Source: Anaerolineae bacterium (lineage in GTDB: Bacteria; Chloroflexota; Anaerolineae; Anaerolineales; UBA4823). Taken from it: 57,316 nt of DNA. The notes below the pieces were generated by a model, which saw only the letters and a list, made by a program, of their open reading frames with translations, did not search any database and was not told the origin of the DNA. Positions 42,971 through 51,615 of this stretch are shown in pieces (the stretch's first letter is position 1; each line of letters starts with the position of its first letter). The position numbers and the translations under genes were made by a program. The stretch covers positions 1 to 57,316 of the forward strand of contig QEXX01000053.1 of NCBI GenBank assembly GCA_003130835.1, read 5' to 3'.

Positions 42971-43434
42971 ATAACATTTCGTCGGTTCTACTGAGCGATA
43001 CCCTCAAGCTCATCCAGCTTGCTCGTGAAACGGCGCGGGTCCAGGGGCAACCCGAACAAGCCGAGAAGCTCAAACCGGTGGTTGAACAATTGAAAAGCTT
43101 GGCTGAAGGAGCTGCTCAAGCCAAAGCAGTTCCTGCCCCCCAACGAATCACCCCTCAGGCTGTAGCTCCTAGCAGCAGTATTTTGGCACAAGACGACTTT
43201 AAGACCCTACTGGCAGCGGTTCAGAAAAGCCAAAATCAACCCAGCCAAAATTTGCCCGCCGGACTAAGGCCCAGCGGCAATCTCGAACGAAATCAGATTG
43301 TCGTCTCCATGGCAAGCAGTGGCATGAGCGCTTTGGATATCGCCCGCCAAATGGGGATGACCCTCGATGAAGTAAACATGGTGATTCGGCTGCACCAGAA
43401 CACCACCGAAAAACGGAAGGAGGTCTCACGATGA
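42967..43434 (+). CDS. Flagellar-operon protein with a C-terminal helix-turn-helix-like tail
   Basis: The 155-residue protein has a helical N-terminus (LIQLARETARVQGQPEQAEKLKPVVEQLKSLAEG, in family terms a coiled coil), a disordered Pro/Gln/Ala middle part (about 50-110) and a C-terminal helix pair VSMASSGMSALDIARQMGMT-LDEVNMVIRL that looks like the HTH-like tail of DUF6115/DUF2802 proteins often found in flagellar operons between fliA and the rod genes. No function is established. It overlaps fliA and flgF by four bases each, which implies tight translational coupling. Confidence 0.62.
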   Translation: MNNISSVLLSDTLKLIQLARETARVQGQPEQAEKLKPVVEQLKSLAEGAAQAKAVPAPQRITPQAVAPSSSILAQDDFKTLLAAVQKSQNQPSQNLPAGLRPSGNLERNQIVVSMASSGMSALDIARQMGMTLDEVNMVIRLHQNTTEKRKEVSR

Positions 43435-44189
43435 TTAAGGGTCTTTATGCGGCTGCCTCAGCCATGTTAGCTAACCTCTACCGTCAAGGCCTGTTGGCGC
43501 ATAATATCGCCAATGTTGACACGCCAGGCTTCAAGCAAGTGCTAACCAGTTTGGATGACTTCAAAGAAACCGCCGCGATCTATCCGTTTGGACCAACAGC
43601 CGGATTGGCTAACCTGAGTTGGATTGGCAATTTTGGTTTAGGCGTTCAAACTTCATCGGAAGTCACCGACTTTCTACAAGGCGGTCTACGACTAACTGGT
43701 CACCCCTTTGATCTTGCCATTCAAGGAGAGGGTTTCTTCCGTATTCAGACGCCGGATGGTGAACGCTATACGCGGGATGGTCGTTTTTATCGCGATATCG
43801 ATGGGAATCTGGTCACGGTAGATGGGTATCAGGTGTTGGATGAGGGTGGGCAACCGATCAACCTCCCCGAAGGGGAATTTGCCGTCAGCCCAAGCGGCGT
43901 CATTCTCGTCAATGGGCAAACGATTGCCACCCTAGGGCTTGCAGCTTTTGAAGACCCGGCCACCGAACTCACGCGCGACGGCTCCAATTATTTTATCGCT
44001 GAGGGAGGTCCAACCAGCGACGCAGTCGGCACCGTCGCACAAGGCTACCTGGAGATGTCCAATGCAAACCCAGCCCAACTGATGACCCAGATGATTGCCG
44101 TTGCACGAGCCTACGAGGCTGCCCAAAAGATGGTGCAGACTCAGGATGAACTGCTGGGCAAAGCGATTAATTCCTTAGGAACCTTTTAG
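43431..44189 (+). CDS. flgF: Flagellar rod protein, FlgF-like
   Basis: The 252-residue protein has the axial-protein start (YAAASAMLANLYRQGLLAHNIANVDTPGFK in family terms, with NIANVDTPGFK clear), the PFDLAIQGEGFFRIQTPDG segment, YTRDGRFYRD, and the C-terminal GYLEMSNANPAQLMTQMI and RAYEAAQKMVQ helices. These are shared by FlgF and FlgG. It stands first of the pair and is slightly more divergent, so it is called FlgF (proximal rod, FlhO-like). GGAGG precedes the ATG. Confidence 0.88.
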   Translation: MIKGLYAAASAMLANLYRQGLLAHNIANVDTPGFKQVLTSLDDFKETAAIYPFGPTAGLANLSWIGNFGLGVQTSSEVTDFLQGGLRLTGHPFDLAIQGEGFFRIQTPDGERYTRDGRFYRDIDGNLVTVDGYQVLDEGGQPINLPEGEFAVSPSGVILVNGQTIATLGLAAFEDPATELTRDGSNYFIAEGGPTSDAVGTVAQGYLEMSNANPAQLMTQMIAVARAYEAAQKMVQTQDELLGKAINSLGTF

Positions 44190-44215
44190 AAGCACCGCAT
44201 AAGGGAAGGGCACTT

Positions 44216-44956
44216 ATGACACTCTCAATCCATCAAATCCTCCAGATCAGTCGCAGTGGCATGATGACCCGGCTCCTCGACTTAGATGTCGTCAGCCACA
44301 ATTTAGCCAACATCAATACCAGTGGCTTCAAAGCAAGCCGCTCCAATTTTCAGGAGATGTTTCAACAACGCCTCTACAGCGGTGTGCAATTGCGCAGCAC
44401 ACAACGCTTTATGGATCAAGGCGCATTCAAACTAACCTCACGGGAACTTGATCTTGCCATCAATGGGGCAGGGTTCTTCAGCGTGACCTTACCCGATGGG
44501 CGCACTGCTTATACCCGCGATGGCGAATTTACCCTCGACTCTCAACGGCGCATCGTTAACGGCAACGGATTCCCCTTGGTATGGGATGGGGCCTTGCCCG
44601 AAGAGTTTGAAGAGATCAACATCGAAACGGATGGCTCTGTAATGGTGCTCCAAAACGGGGTCTGGAATCAAGTTGGCACGATTCCGTTGGCGCGTTTTCC
44701 AAACCCCAACGGGCTGGACAGTTATGGAGGCAATCTCTGGCTCGAAACCGAAGTCTCTGGCCCAGTAACGGTTGGCACAGCAACCAACGAAGGGTTTGGA
44801 GAAATCCGCAATCATGTCTTAGAGATGTCGAATGTGAACCTAGCCAACGAATTAACCCAGATGATCCTGTTACAGCGCTCCTTCAGCCTGTCCCAACGCA
44901 CCTTTCAACAAACCGATACGATGTTAGAGCAAGCTATCCAAATGCGCAGGATTTAA
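44216..44956 (+). CDS. flgG: Flagellar distal rod protein, FlgG-like
   Basis: The 246-residue protein has SHNLANINTSGFKASRSNFQ at the start, a loop with LRSTQRFMDQGAFKLTSRELDLAINGAGFF (in parts), AYTRDGEFTLDS and the C-terminal HVLEMSNVNLANELTQMILLQR helix. This is the FlgG/FlgF axial family; it is the second of the tandem pair and is taken as FlgG. Its stop codon TAA lies inside the -35 element of the sigma-28 promoter for flgM. Confidence 0.88.
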   Translation: MTLSIHQILQISRSGMMTRLLDLDVVSHNLANINTSGFKASRSNFQEMFQQRLYSGVQLRSTQRFMDQGAFKLTSRELDLAINGAGFFSVTLPDGRTAYTRDGEFTLDSQRRIVNGNGFPLVWDGALPEEFEEINIETDGSVMVLQNGVWNQVGTIPLARFPNPNGLDSYGGNLWLETEVSGPVTVGTATNEGFGEIRNHVLEMSNVNLANELTQMILLQRSFSLSQRTFQQTDTMLEQAIQMRRI

Positions 44957-44979
44957 GTTTTGGAGAAACCTGCCGATAA
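44953..44979 (+). promoter_or_regulatory. Sigma-28 (FliA) promoter before flgM
   Basis: TTAAGTTT (44953-44960), exactly 11 bases, GCCGATAA (44972-44979). The enterobacterial sigma-28 consensus is TAAAGTTT-N11-GCCGATAA, so 15 of 16 positions match. It overlaps the flgG stop codon. Transcription should start near 44986, inside the 5' arm of the hairpin at 44973-45030. Confidence 0.88.
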
Positions 44980-45030
44980 CAGGTTAGGGTCAACATCCCC
45001 CAATGTCGTCAGCCTAACCTGTCCTGTCGG
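44973..45030 (+). repeat. Inverted repeat in the flgG-flgM gap
   Basis: ACAGGTTAGG (44979-44988) and CCTAACCTGT (45013-45022) are perfect inverted repeats with a 24-base loop; CCGA (44973-44976) and TCGG (45027-45030) extend the stem past a small internal loop. No T-run follows, so it is not a standard terminator. The flgM ribosome site AAAGGAG begins two bases after it. Confidence 0.75.
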
Positions 45031-45045
45031 TAAAGGAGAAAGACT

Positions 45046-45345
45046 ATGAAAGTTGAGCCCTCTCAAAACAATCGCATTGTTCAGAAACAAGCCGAAAACA
45101 CGGCGGCGATCGAGCGTCAGCAACGAGCTCAGGCAAACGATCGCGCCGAGCGCTCGACAAACCGAGACCAAGCCTCGTTATCTGAGAGCGCCCGTTTGCT
45201 TGCCAAAGCGCGTCTGAGCTTGCAAGAGCTCCCAGATATGCGCACCGAGCGCGTCGCTGCCCTACGAGAACAAGTGCAAGCTGGCACATACCAAGTTCCG
45301 GTGGAGAAATTGGCTTCTCTATTTTTGAAAGGTCTCCGCTCTTAA
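45046..45345 (+). CDS. flgM: Anti-sigma-28 factor FlgM
   Basis: FlgM binds and silences FliA until the hook is finished, then is exported. The 99-residue protein has a disordered Gln/Arg-rich half, then the family segment LSESARLLAKARLSLQELPDMRTERVAALREQVQAGTY (in parts) that binds sigma-28, ending KLASLFLKGL. The promoter at 44953 is of the FliA type, giving the expected feedback loop. AAAGGAG precedes ATG 45046. Confidence 0.88.
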   Translation: MKVEPSQNNRIVQKQAENTAAIERQQRAQANDRAERSTNRDQASLSESARLLAKARLSLQELPDMRTERVAALREQVQAGTYQVPVEKLASLFLKGLRS

Positions 45346-45381
45346 TCCATTACGCAGTTGACAGGAAAGGCTTGACGACCC

Positions 45382-45894
45382 ATGAATGATCTTCTTACCC
45401 TTGCTGCAACCTTGGAAGAACTGCTCGTCCAAGAATTCCGCGCTTGCCAGTCCTTACACCAATTAACGAAAGAGGAACGCCAGGCTTTATCCAAGAACGA
45501 CCTGTCCAGTTTGGAAGTCATCCTAGAACAAAAAGAGGTCGTTCTGGACGAGTTAGGTCAAATTGAAGACCGCCGTCGCATGGTGACCCAAAACCTTGGC
45601 GATCAAGTCGGTCTGAAAGACCCCAACCCAACCATCACGGCAATTTGCCAAAAGTTAAACAACGAAACGGGGAGGCGGATTAAACATCTCAAAGATGGCA
45701 TCTCCGCTCTGGCAGAAGAAGTGAAAATCCTAACCAGTGGCAACCATGCCTTAGCCCTAATCGCCTTAGAACGCGTGGACGCACTCCAAACCATCTTAAT
45801 TGACTCCTTTCGTCCATCCCTAACCTATGATCGGCCCGGTGCAAAGTCTTCCAATAACTTCGACATGGTTTGGGATGTCGATCAAAGGGCTTAG
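45382..45894 (+). CDS. flgN: Flagellar chaperone FlgN
   Basis: The 170-residue protein is almost all alpha-helix, with the FlgN pattern LAATLEELLVQEFRACQSLHQL, then LSSLEVILEQKEVVLDELGQIE and a long C-terminal helix. FlgN is the export chaperone for the hook-filament junction proteins FlgK and FlgL, which are encoded just downstream; this context makes the call firm although the family is divergent. It begins 36 bases after flgM and ends nine bases before flgK. Confidence 0.83.
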   Translation: MNDLLTLAATLEELLVQEFRACQSLHQLTKEERQALSKNDLSSLEVILEQKEVVLDELGQIEDRRRMVTQNLGDQVGLKDPNPTITAICQKLNNETGRRIKHLKDGISALAEEVKILTSGNHALALIALERVDALQTILIDSFRPSLTYDRPGAKSSNNFDMVWDVDQRA

Positions 45895-45903
45895 GAGGGA
45901 GAA

Positions 45904-47310
45904 ATGTCCAACATTCTCTACGGTCTCAATATAGCGCTCAAGGCGATGCTCAGCCAACAAATCGCCATTCAAGTCACCGAGCACAATGTCGCCAATGCCA
46001 CCACACCCGGTTACCGACGCCAAGAAGCGATGATGAGCGCTGATTTGCCGCACATCTTCCCCTCCCTTAGAGCGAACGTTGTACCTGGCCAATTGGGTAT
46101 GGGGGTGGTCGTCAACCGAATCCGTCAATACAATCTGGAATTCTTTGATGACCGCTATCGGCGCGCTCTAAGTGAAAGCAAAGGTTGGCAAATGCAAGCC
46201 GACCTTTTGAAACAAGTAGAAGCAACGCTCGCTGAAACCAGCGAAGATGGCCTGATTCCGAAATTAGACGCGTTCTGGAGCGGCTGGCAAGCGCTGAGCA
46301 ACGACCCAACCAACACAGCCATTCGGTCAGACCTGTTAGAGCGCGGCGCAGCCCTCGCCAAAGCCATTAACTGGCGGGCTCAAGCCTTGGTGCGCATCCA
46401 ACAAGATCAAAACTCCCTAATCTTACAGAGAGTGAATGAAATAAACAGCCTAGCCAGCAAAATCGCCGCCCTAAACGTGGAGATTGTGGCGGTCAAATCG
46501 GCTGGGAGCGCGCCGAATGACTTGATGGATCAAAGGGATCAACTCATCACCCGCCTAGCGGAACTGAGCGGAGCAACCGCTGCTATTCAAGAAAATGGAG
46601 AGGCTCTTGTTTCTATTGGTGGACATGCCTTAGTGATCGGGGCTACCACCTTTAAGCTGGCAACCACCAGTGGATACCTAGCCTCCATCTACTGGGAAGC
46701 TGACGGCAATGCTTTCACCCCATCAAGGGGTGAATTAGCAGGCTTGCTGCAAGCCAGAGATGTCATTATCCCTCGTATGCTCAGCAGTTTAGACGCCCTT
46801 GCCCAGAATTTGGTCACCCAAGTTAATACACTCCACGCAGCCGGATATGCTCTGGACGGTTCAACCACTGGTTTGAACTTCTTCGATCCAACCGGTGTAA
46901 CTGCCCTTAGCATTCGCCTCTCTACGGATGTTGCCAATCAGCCAGAGCGCATTGCGGCAGCAGAACAAAGTGCGTCTCCAGCCGATAGCAACAATGCCGT
47001 TGCCTTGGCAAGCCTGCGCGAAAGACTGGTCATGAACAGCAATACCGAGACGTTCAACCAATATTACACGCGCCAGATCACCCAAATGGGCATTGATATC
47101 CAACGCGCCGAAGCTTTTGCTCGCGACCGCCTAGAGGTAGCAAAGTCTTTGGAAACCCTAAAGGAAGCGGTCGTCGGTGTAAACTTAGATGAAGAAGCCG
47201 CTAACCTGATTAAGTACCAACGTGCCTTTCAAGCGGCTACCCGCATGGTCACTGCCATGGATGAAATGCTGGACAAAATCATCAACGGAATGGGAGTAGT
47301 TGGCCGCTAA
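45904..47310 (+). CDS. flgK: Flagellar hook-associated protein 1 FlgK
   Basis: FlgK joins the hook to the filament. The 468-residue protein has the axial start VTEHNVANATTPGYRRQEAMM, a central helical part with ERGAALAKAINWRAQALVRI and MDQRDQLITRLAELSG, and the C-terminal FlgK helix VNLDEEAANLIKYQRAFQAATRMVTAMDEMLD (in parts). It is a short but complete form. GGAGGGAGA precedes the ATG. Confidence 0.94.
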   Translation: MSNILYGLNIALKAMLSQQIAIQVTEHNVANATTPGYRRQEAMMSADLPHIFPSLRANVVPGQLGMGVVVNRIRQYNLEFFDDRYRRALSESKGWQMQADLLKQVEATLAETSEDGLIPKLDAFWSGWQALSNDPTNTAIRSDLLERGAALAKAINWRAQALVRIQQDQNSLILQRVNEINSLASKIAALNVEIVAVKSAGSAPNDLMDQRDQLITRLAELSGATAAIQENGEALVSIGGHALVIGATTFKLATTSGYLASIYWEADGNAFTPSRGELAGLLQARDVIIPRMLSSLDALAQNLVTQVNTLHAAGYALDGSTTGLNFFDPTGVTALSIRLSTDVANQPERIAAAEQSASPADSNNAVALASLRERLVMNSNTETFNQYYTRQITQMGIDIQRAEAFARDRLEVAKSLETLKEAVVGVNLDEEAANLIKYQRAFQAATRMVTAMDEMLDKIINGMGVVGR

Positions 47311-47333
47311 CTCACTAGAACACGGAGGTTCGT

Positions 47334-48245
47334 ATGCGCATCACCCAACGGATGATGACGGAAAGGGCAATTGAATACATGGACGAAAACCTGAAACGCC
47401 TATACCAACTGCAAGAAAAGGTGGCTTCAGGCAAAGAATTTCTACGTCCCTCGGATAACCCGAGTGGGGTGACCAGCGCCCTCAATCTCCGCTCTGTGCT
47501 GAAAATGAACAATGCTTACTTGGATAGCGCGGCAACTACTGAGAGCTGGATGTCCGCCACCGATTTCGCCCTAATCCAAACCACCCAATTAGCTACACGC
47601 GCCCTGAATCTGACCCGTCAAGGTATGACGGATACGCTAGGCACCGAGCAACGCAACACCCTAGCCGCTGAGCTTGATATGGTGCTCCAACAAGTCCTGA
47701 GTGTAGCCAACACCAACCATCAAGGCAGCTACATCTTTGGGGGTCTTAAGACCCTCAACCCGCCCTTCGCCTTGATCGACAGCAACAGCGATAGTACACT
47801 CGATAGCGTGGTGCGTAATGGTGATAATGGGACGATCTATCGACTGATCAGTCCAAACCTTACAGTCGCCCAGAACATCAGTGGATACGAATTATTTCCT
47901 GAGCTATTGGAAGCCATTATGGACGCCCGCGATGCCCTGCGAAACAATGGAGATCCCAATCAGTTCAATCAACTTCAAAGTGCCATTGGAGCATTGGAAA
48001 CCCAAATTAACAGAGTCAATGAAGCCTTGACCACCAACGGAGCCCGACAACGCGAAGTGCGTTTGACCAAAGATCGCCTTGAAAAGTCTCAAATTGAATT
48101 GAAGAGTCTGCTCTCTCAAAAAGAGGATGTCAATATGACCGAGGCGATCTCCTACTTGCAACACCAACAGACGGTCTATCAAACTGTCTTAGAGGTGGGG
48201 AAACGCGCCATCTCAGCCCTCAGTCTCTTTGATTTGCTCGGCTAA
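47334..48245 (+). CDS. flgL: Flagellar hook-associated protein 3 FlgL
   Basis: FlgL lies between FlgK and flagellin. The 303-residue protein has the flagellin-like N-terminus [20 protein letters not shown], then [30 protein letters not shown], and a C-terminal coiled coil ending [28 protein letters not shown] precedes ATG 47334. It follows flgK by 23 bases. Confidence 0.94.
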   Translation: MRITQRMMTERAIEYMDENLKRLYQLQEKVASGKEFLRPSDNPSGVTSALNLRSVLKMNNAYLDSAATTESWMSATDFALIQTTQLATRALNLTRQGMTDTLGTEQRNTLAAELDMVLQQVLSVANTNHQGSYIFGGLKTLNPPFALIDSNSDSTLDSVVRNGDNGTIYRLISPNLTVAQNISGYELFPELLEAIMDARDALRNNGDPNQFNQLQSAIGALETQINRVNEALTTNGARQREVRLTKDRLEKSQIELKSLLSQKEDVNMTEAISYLQHQQTVYQTVLEVGKRAISALSLFDLLG

Positions 48246-48256
48246 GGATAGCTACC

Positions 48257-48550
48257 ATGTTGGTCTTAACCCGTAAAGCAGAGGAAAGTCTAGTCATCGG
48301 CGATCAAATTACCCTAACCATCCTAGCCATCGAAGGGGATCGGGTGAAGATCGGCATCCAAGCCCCCCGTGAGATTAGAATTTACCGCAAAGAAGTCTGG
48401 GATGCTATTCACGAGCAAAACCGCTTGGCAGAATTGTTGGCACAAGATGGGCATGGCGAGCGTTTCAAAGAATTACGCCAATTTTTGGCAGACGAATTGG
48501 ATGCGAACAAGGAAGTTCTTCTGCCAAGCAAAGAGTCACAGGAAAGTTAG
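48257..48550 (+). CDS. csrA: Translational regulator CsrA, with C-terminal extension
   Basis: CsrA is a dimeric RNA-binding protein that covers ribosome sites with GGA motifs and often controls flagellin. Residues 1-60 are a complete CsrA core: [47 protein letters not shown] (in parts). The protein is 97 residues, about 30 longer than usual; the tail ([31 protein letters not shown]) is helical and charged. The usual antagonist gene fliW is not adjacent. It ends the plus-strand flagellar operon. Confidence 0.93.
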   Translation: MLVLTRKAEESLVIGDQITLTILAIEGDRVKIGIQAPREIRIYRKEVWDAIHEQNRLAELLAQDGHGERFKELRQFLADELDANKEVLLPSKESQES

Positions 48551-48626
48551 TGTCTCAAGAATAACCAGCGGGCAACAGCCCTGTTGTGCCAAAGATGGCT
48601 ACTAGGCTGTGCCTCTTACCGAGCGC

Positions 48627-48929
48627 CTAAAGCGTCCTTCCTTGTAAGCGATAAATATAAGCCAGTACTTCCGCTACCAACGGATATAATTCAGGGGGAA
48701 TGGCTTGACCGATATCAACCTTGGAGAGCGCTTCAGCCAGGATTGGGTCTTCACGAATCGGGATTCCATTCGCTTTGGCAATGGCAATGATTTGTTCAGC
48801 AAGCAACCCCTCTCCCGAAGCCAGCACTTTTGGAGCCTCGTCATGTTCGGGGTCATACCCCAAAGCAGTCGCTTTGGGACGACGTTGGTTCAAGTAACCC
48901 GCATTTCGCAAATAGAGTCGTTTCTCCAT
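48627..48929 (-). CDS. Stand-alone FlhB C-terminal-domain protein (YlqH-like)
   Basis: The 100-residue protein matches the cytoplasmic part of FlhB after the cleavage site: TALGYDPEHDEAPKVLASGEGLLAEQIIAIAKANGIPI, then IPPELYPLVAEVLAYIYRLQG. The NPTH motif is absent. Such proteins (YlqH in Bacillus, FlhX elsewhere) can stand in for the cleaved FlhB domain. ATG 48929 is five bases after the stop of the upstream gene; a TTG at 48944 in frame lies inside that gene. It is the last gene of the minus-strand operon, convergent with csrA. Confidence 0.85.
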   Translation of the reverse strand: MEKRLYLRNAGYLNQRRPKATALGYDPEHDEAPKVLASGEGLLAEQIIAIAKANGIPIREDPILAEALSKVDIGQAIPPELYPLVAEVLAYIYRLQGRTL

Positions 48930-48933
48930 CGCT

Positions 48934-50289
48934 TCACACTTCAATCTTTAATTCACCCACGCCTGACCACATGTTGGTCGCCATAGACTGGCTCTGGAAG
49001 GGTTCACCTAACTCACAACGAGTGGTTTGGACTTGATAGCCCAATTGCTCAAATCCTTGCTTCAAAGATTGAAGCTCTTTTTCAGCTCGTTCAAGCAAAG
49101 GCTGATTCGAAGCAGTGACTAGCACCCCCACTTTTCGTTGTGCCACCGAAACATCCACAGCGACCGAACCATCCTCAAGGGCTACGCGGACGATAAAGCG
49201 AGTTTGTTTAGCATCAATCGTTGGTAATGTCTCATCTGGAAGATAGGCGATACGCAGTTCAGCATGCGGATACGCTTGAGACGATGGCTCATGTTGACCC
49301 ATCAATGCTAATCCCCCCAAAGGTAAATTCAACCTTAACCATTGCCCTTGCGTTCTGGTTGGGTCTGGTTCAGAGTTGAGAAACTGCAGTAGTCTTAAGC
49401 CGTCGACAAAGCGATCGATGGCTGCCACCAAAGCTGGATGATGGTTTTCCTTTGCCAATTCACGCCGCAGTAAAACGAACCCCAATAATCCTTTGCTCAA
49501 CTGCTCGTCTTGACCCTCGAGTTGACGGATTAAGTCTGCCAACTCGCGCTCGATCGAACGTCCAATGACCTGAATGGCAAGTTGCAATTTTTGTTGAAGC
49601 GAACTTGAATCCGACTCCAGCGGTAATAGGATGTTTGATAAGAGTTGTTGGGCTTCCTTCGCCAGTGCAGCCAGCTCAGGGGCTGGCTTGCTGTTCAAGA
49701 GCGATTCCAATTGGTTCCTTAAGGTCTGAATCATCTCACCCAGAGAGGGCAATTGCAAACGAGCTAAATCCACTGTAGCCGCCGTAACTGGTAACCCGGC
49801 TGACTTCAATAACGCTGCCGCAAGCGCATCCCCTTCCGTCCATTCCCCGATATGCTGCAGCGCCCGCAGGATTTCTTCAACCATCTCAGCTTCCACCGAC
49901 AAACCGCTGGCTAAGAGCATCTTCGCAATGGTGACCGTTTGAGCATTAATCGGTAAGCCCGCTTGAAGGAGAAGCGATTGAATCAAACGCGGCGATAGGG
50001 CTGTCGCAGGTTGTTCGGTCTCAGCTCCTCGAGGGACAAGTTGCAAAGTCACCAAAGATTGGCTGAGATCACGCACAATAAACTGCGCCGTGCGCCGTTC
50101 CAAGAGTTGTGCAGCTTGGTCGGAGGAGGTCAAGCGGGCAACCAATTGGACGCCATTAATTGAGAGCACAACTCGGTCGCCGGATACTTGCAGAACTTCA
50201 GCTGCAATGCGCTGGTTCATGCGCAACACACTGTCGGTGTTGTCATATCGCTGCACTATGGCTATCGGCGCCGGCCCGCTTACGTTCAT
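48934..50289 (-). CDS. YlqG-like protein with FliK-type C-terminal domain
   Basis: The 451-residue protein starts with a small beta domain (VAEVLQVSGDRVVLSINGVQL type, about 25-95), goes through a long Leu-rich helical region (about 100-310), and ends in a domain resembling the Flg_hook domain of FliK (WLRLNLPLGGLALMG, LRIAYLPDETLPTIDAKQTRFIVRVALEDGS, then a Gln/Leu helix; in parts). It is followed by a YlqH-like gene, the same pair as ylqG-ylqH of Bacillus. Function is unknown. ATG 50289 has GGAG five bases upstream; the frame extends into a hairpin. Confidence 0.7.
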   Translation of the reverse strand: MNVSGPAPIAIVQRYDNTDSVLRMNQRIAAEVLQVSGDRVVLSINGVQLVARLTSSDQAAQLLERRTAQFIVRDLSQSLVTLQLVPRGAETEQPATALSPRLIQSLLLQAGLPINAQTVTIAKMLLASGLSVEAEMVEEILRALQHIGEWTEGDALAAALLKSAGLPVTAATVDLARLQLPSLGEMIQTLRNQLESLLNSKPAPELAALAKEAQQLLSNILLPLESDSSSLQQKLQLAIQVIGRSIERELADLIRQLEGQDEQLSKGLLGFVLLRRELAKENHHPALVAAIDRFVDGLRLLQFLNSEPDPTRTQGQWLRLNLPLGGLALMGQHEPSSQAYPHAELRIAYLPDETLPTIDAKQTRFIVRVALEDGSVAVDVSVAQRKVGVLVTASNQPLLERAEKELQSLKQGFEQLGYQVQTTRCELGEPFQSQSMATNMWSGVGELKIEV

Positions 50290-50301
50290 ATAGACTCCAT
50301 T

Positions 50302-50334
50302 CCCCTCCCGCAGGTTAAACACCTGCGGGAGGGG
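50302..50334 (-). repeat. Perfect 14-bp hairpin before the YlqG-like gene
   Basis: CCCCTCCCGCAGGT (50302-50315) and ACCTGCGGGAGGGG (50321-50334) form a perfect stem with a five-base loop. No T-run follows on either strand, so it is not a standard terminator. On the minus-strand mRNA it lies between the flgE stop (50344) and the ribosome site of the next gene, and may stabilise the flgE mRNA end or lower downstream expression. Confidence 0.85.
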
Positions 50335-50343
50335 TGTTCAGAC

Positions 50344-51552
50344 TTATCGCTTCAAATTCACGATCTCCATCAGCATTTCATCCGAGGTGGTGATGATTCG
50401 CGACGAAGCTTGAAAGCCGCGTTGAGCAACGATCATATTGGTAAATTCCTGCCCGAGATCGACGTTGGAACCCTCCAGATACCCTGCAGCAATCGTACCG
50501 CGTGTTCCTGTTCCAGATTGTCCAATTGCCGGATCTCCCGAGTTTGGGCCCACCATATAGAGATTTTGCCCCTGCTGCAATAAACCAGCCGGATTGACAA
50601 AATTTGCCAGCGCTAACTGTCCGATTAGGCGTTGCATCCCGTTGGAATAAACACCAACGATCTCACCGGTTTGGGGCGTGACAAAGAAAGTTGAGAACGT
50701 TCCGGCGGCTAAACCGTCCTGGAAGGTCATGGAAAGATCACTCTCTGATGCCAATTGGGTTAGACGGCTCATATCCACCGTAAATGTAAAGTTATTGGCG
50801 CCGGTGATCCCGCTTGCAGCGACCGATACATTTCCCGTACTTGAGACATATTGACCATTTGCATCAAAAGTAAGGTTACCACTTCCAGAAACACCCGCTC
50901 CGGATGCAGCCCAGGTCCAAGTGTTTCCGGCGCCGGGGGTAAAGGTAAGGGTTACGGAATGTAAATTGCCTAACGAATCGTAAACCCCGATAGCTACCTG
51001 ATAGGGTGAGGTCGCTCGCGAATCCAGGTTGCCGAACAATTGGGAGTTTGTCGTTTGGCGTGCCAAAGTAGCACCTAAAGGCAATTGAATATCTTGAAGC
51101 GCAGCGCCAACATCGATGGTACCGTCATCAGCAGCCATCCATCCTTGAATGCGCAACCCGGTGGCTCCATTGACAAGATAACCCTCCGAATCCATTTCCA
51201 ACGAACCATCGCGTGAGTACAAATTTGTAACCGCATTTCTATAGATGAAGAAACCATCCCCTTGAATGGCTAAATCGGTATTACGGTTGGTCGCTTGCAG
51301 CATCCCCTGGGTAAACGTCGGAGAAATGACCCCCAAGCGCACTCCCAAACCAATCTGGGCTGGATTGATGCCACCGAGGTTATCGGAAGGCGCCGAGCCG
51401 CTCCATAACGTTTGCGCAAACTGATCTTGAAAGGTCACTCGGCTACTCTTAAAGCCATAGGTGTTTACATTGGCAAGGTTGTTCGCCACTACGTCCATAA
51501 AAGCCTGATGTAGGCTCAAGGAACTAATTGCAGTAAACATCGATCGTAACAT
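50344..51552 (-). CDS. flgE: Flagellar hook protein FlgE
   Basis: FlgE polymerises into the hook. The 402-residue protein has the start MFTAISSLSLHQAFMDVVANNLANVNTYGFK (in parts), then LAIQGDGFFIY, a central Ser/Gly/Thr-rich outer domain (about 140-290), a PQTGEIVGVYSNGMQR segment, FVNPAGLLQQGQNLY, and the C-terminal helix GSNVDLGQEFTNMIVAQRGF. The hook-specific middle domain makes FlgE the best name rather than FlgG. The gene follows the YvyF-family gene by 63 bases, with GGAGG upstream. Confidence 0.94.
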   Translation of the reverse strand: MLRSMFTAISSLSLHQAFMDVVANNLANVNTYGFKSSRVTFQDQFAQTLWSGSAPSDNLGGINPAQIGLGVRLGVISPTFTQGMLQATNRNTDLAIQGDGFFIYRNAVTNLYSRDGSLEMDSEGYLVNGATGLRIQGWMAADDGTIDVGAALQDIQLPLGATLARQTTNSQLFGNLDSRATSPYQVAIGVYDSLGNLHSVTLTFTPGAGNTWTWAASGAGVSGSGNLTFDANGQYVSSTGNVSVAASGITGANNFTFTVDMSRLTQLASESDLSMTFQDGLAAGTFSTFFVTPQTGEIVGVYSNGMQRLIGQLALANFVNPAGLLQQGQNLYMVGPNSGDPAIGQSGTGTRGTIAAGYLEGSNVDLGQEFTNMIVAQRGFQASSRIITTSDEMLMEIVNLKR

Positions 51553-51615
51553 TTTGTGCCTCCTGAAGTTGAATATTCCAGGCTTCCTCCAAGAGGGCCA
51601 GCCTGGTGCAAAGGA

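Noticed and set aside
48551-48626. Terminator between csrA and the convergent YlqH-like gene
   Set aside because: The only inverted repeat (around CAACAGCCCTGTTG) is imperfect, has almost no loop and no T-run.
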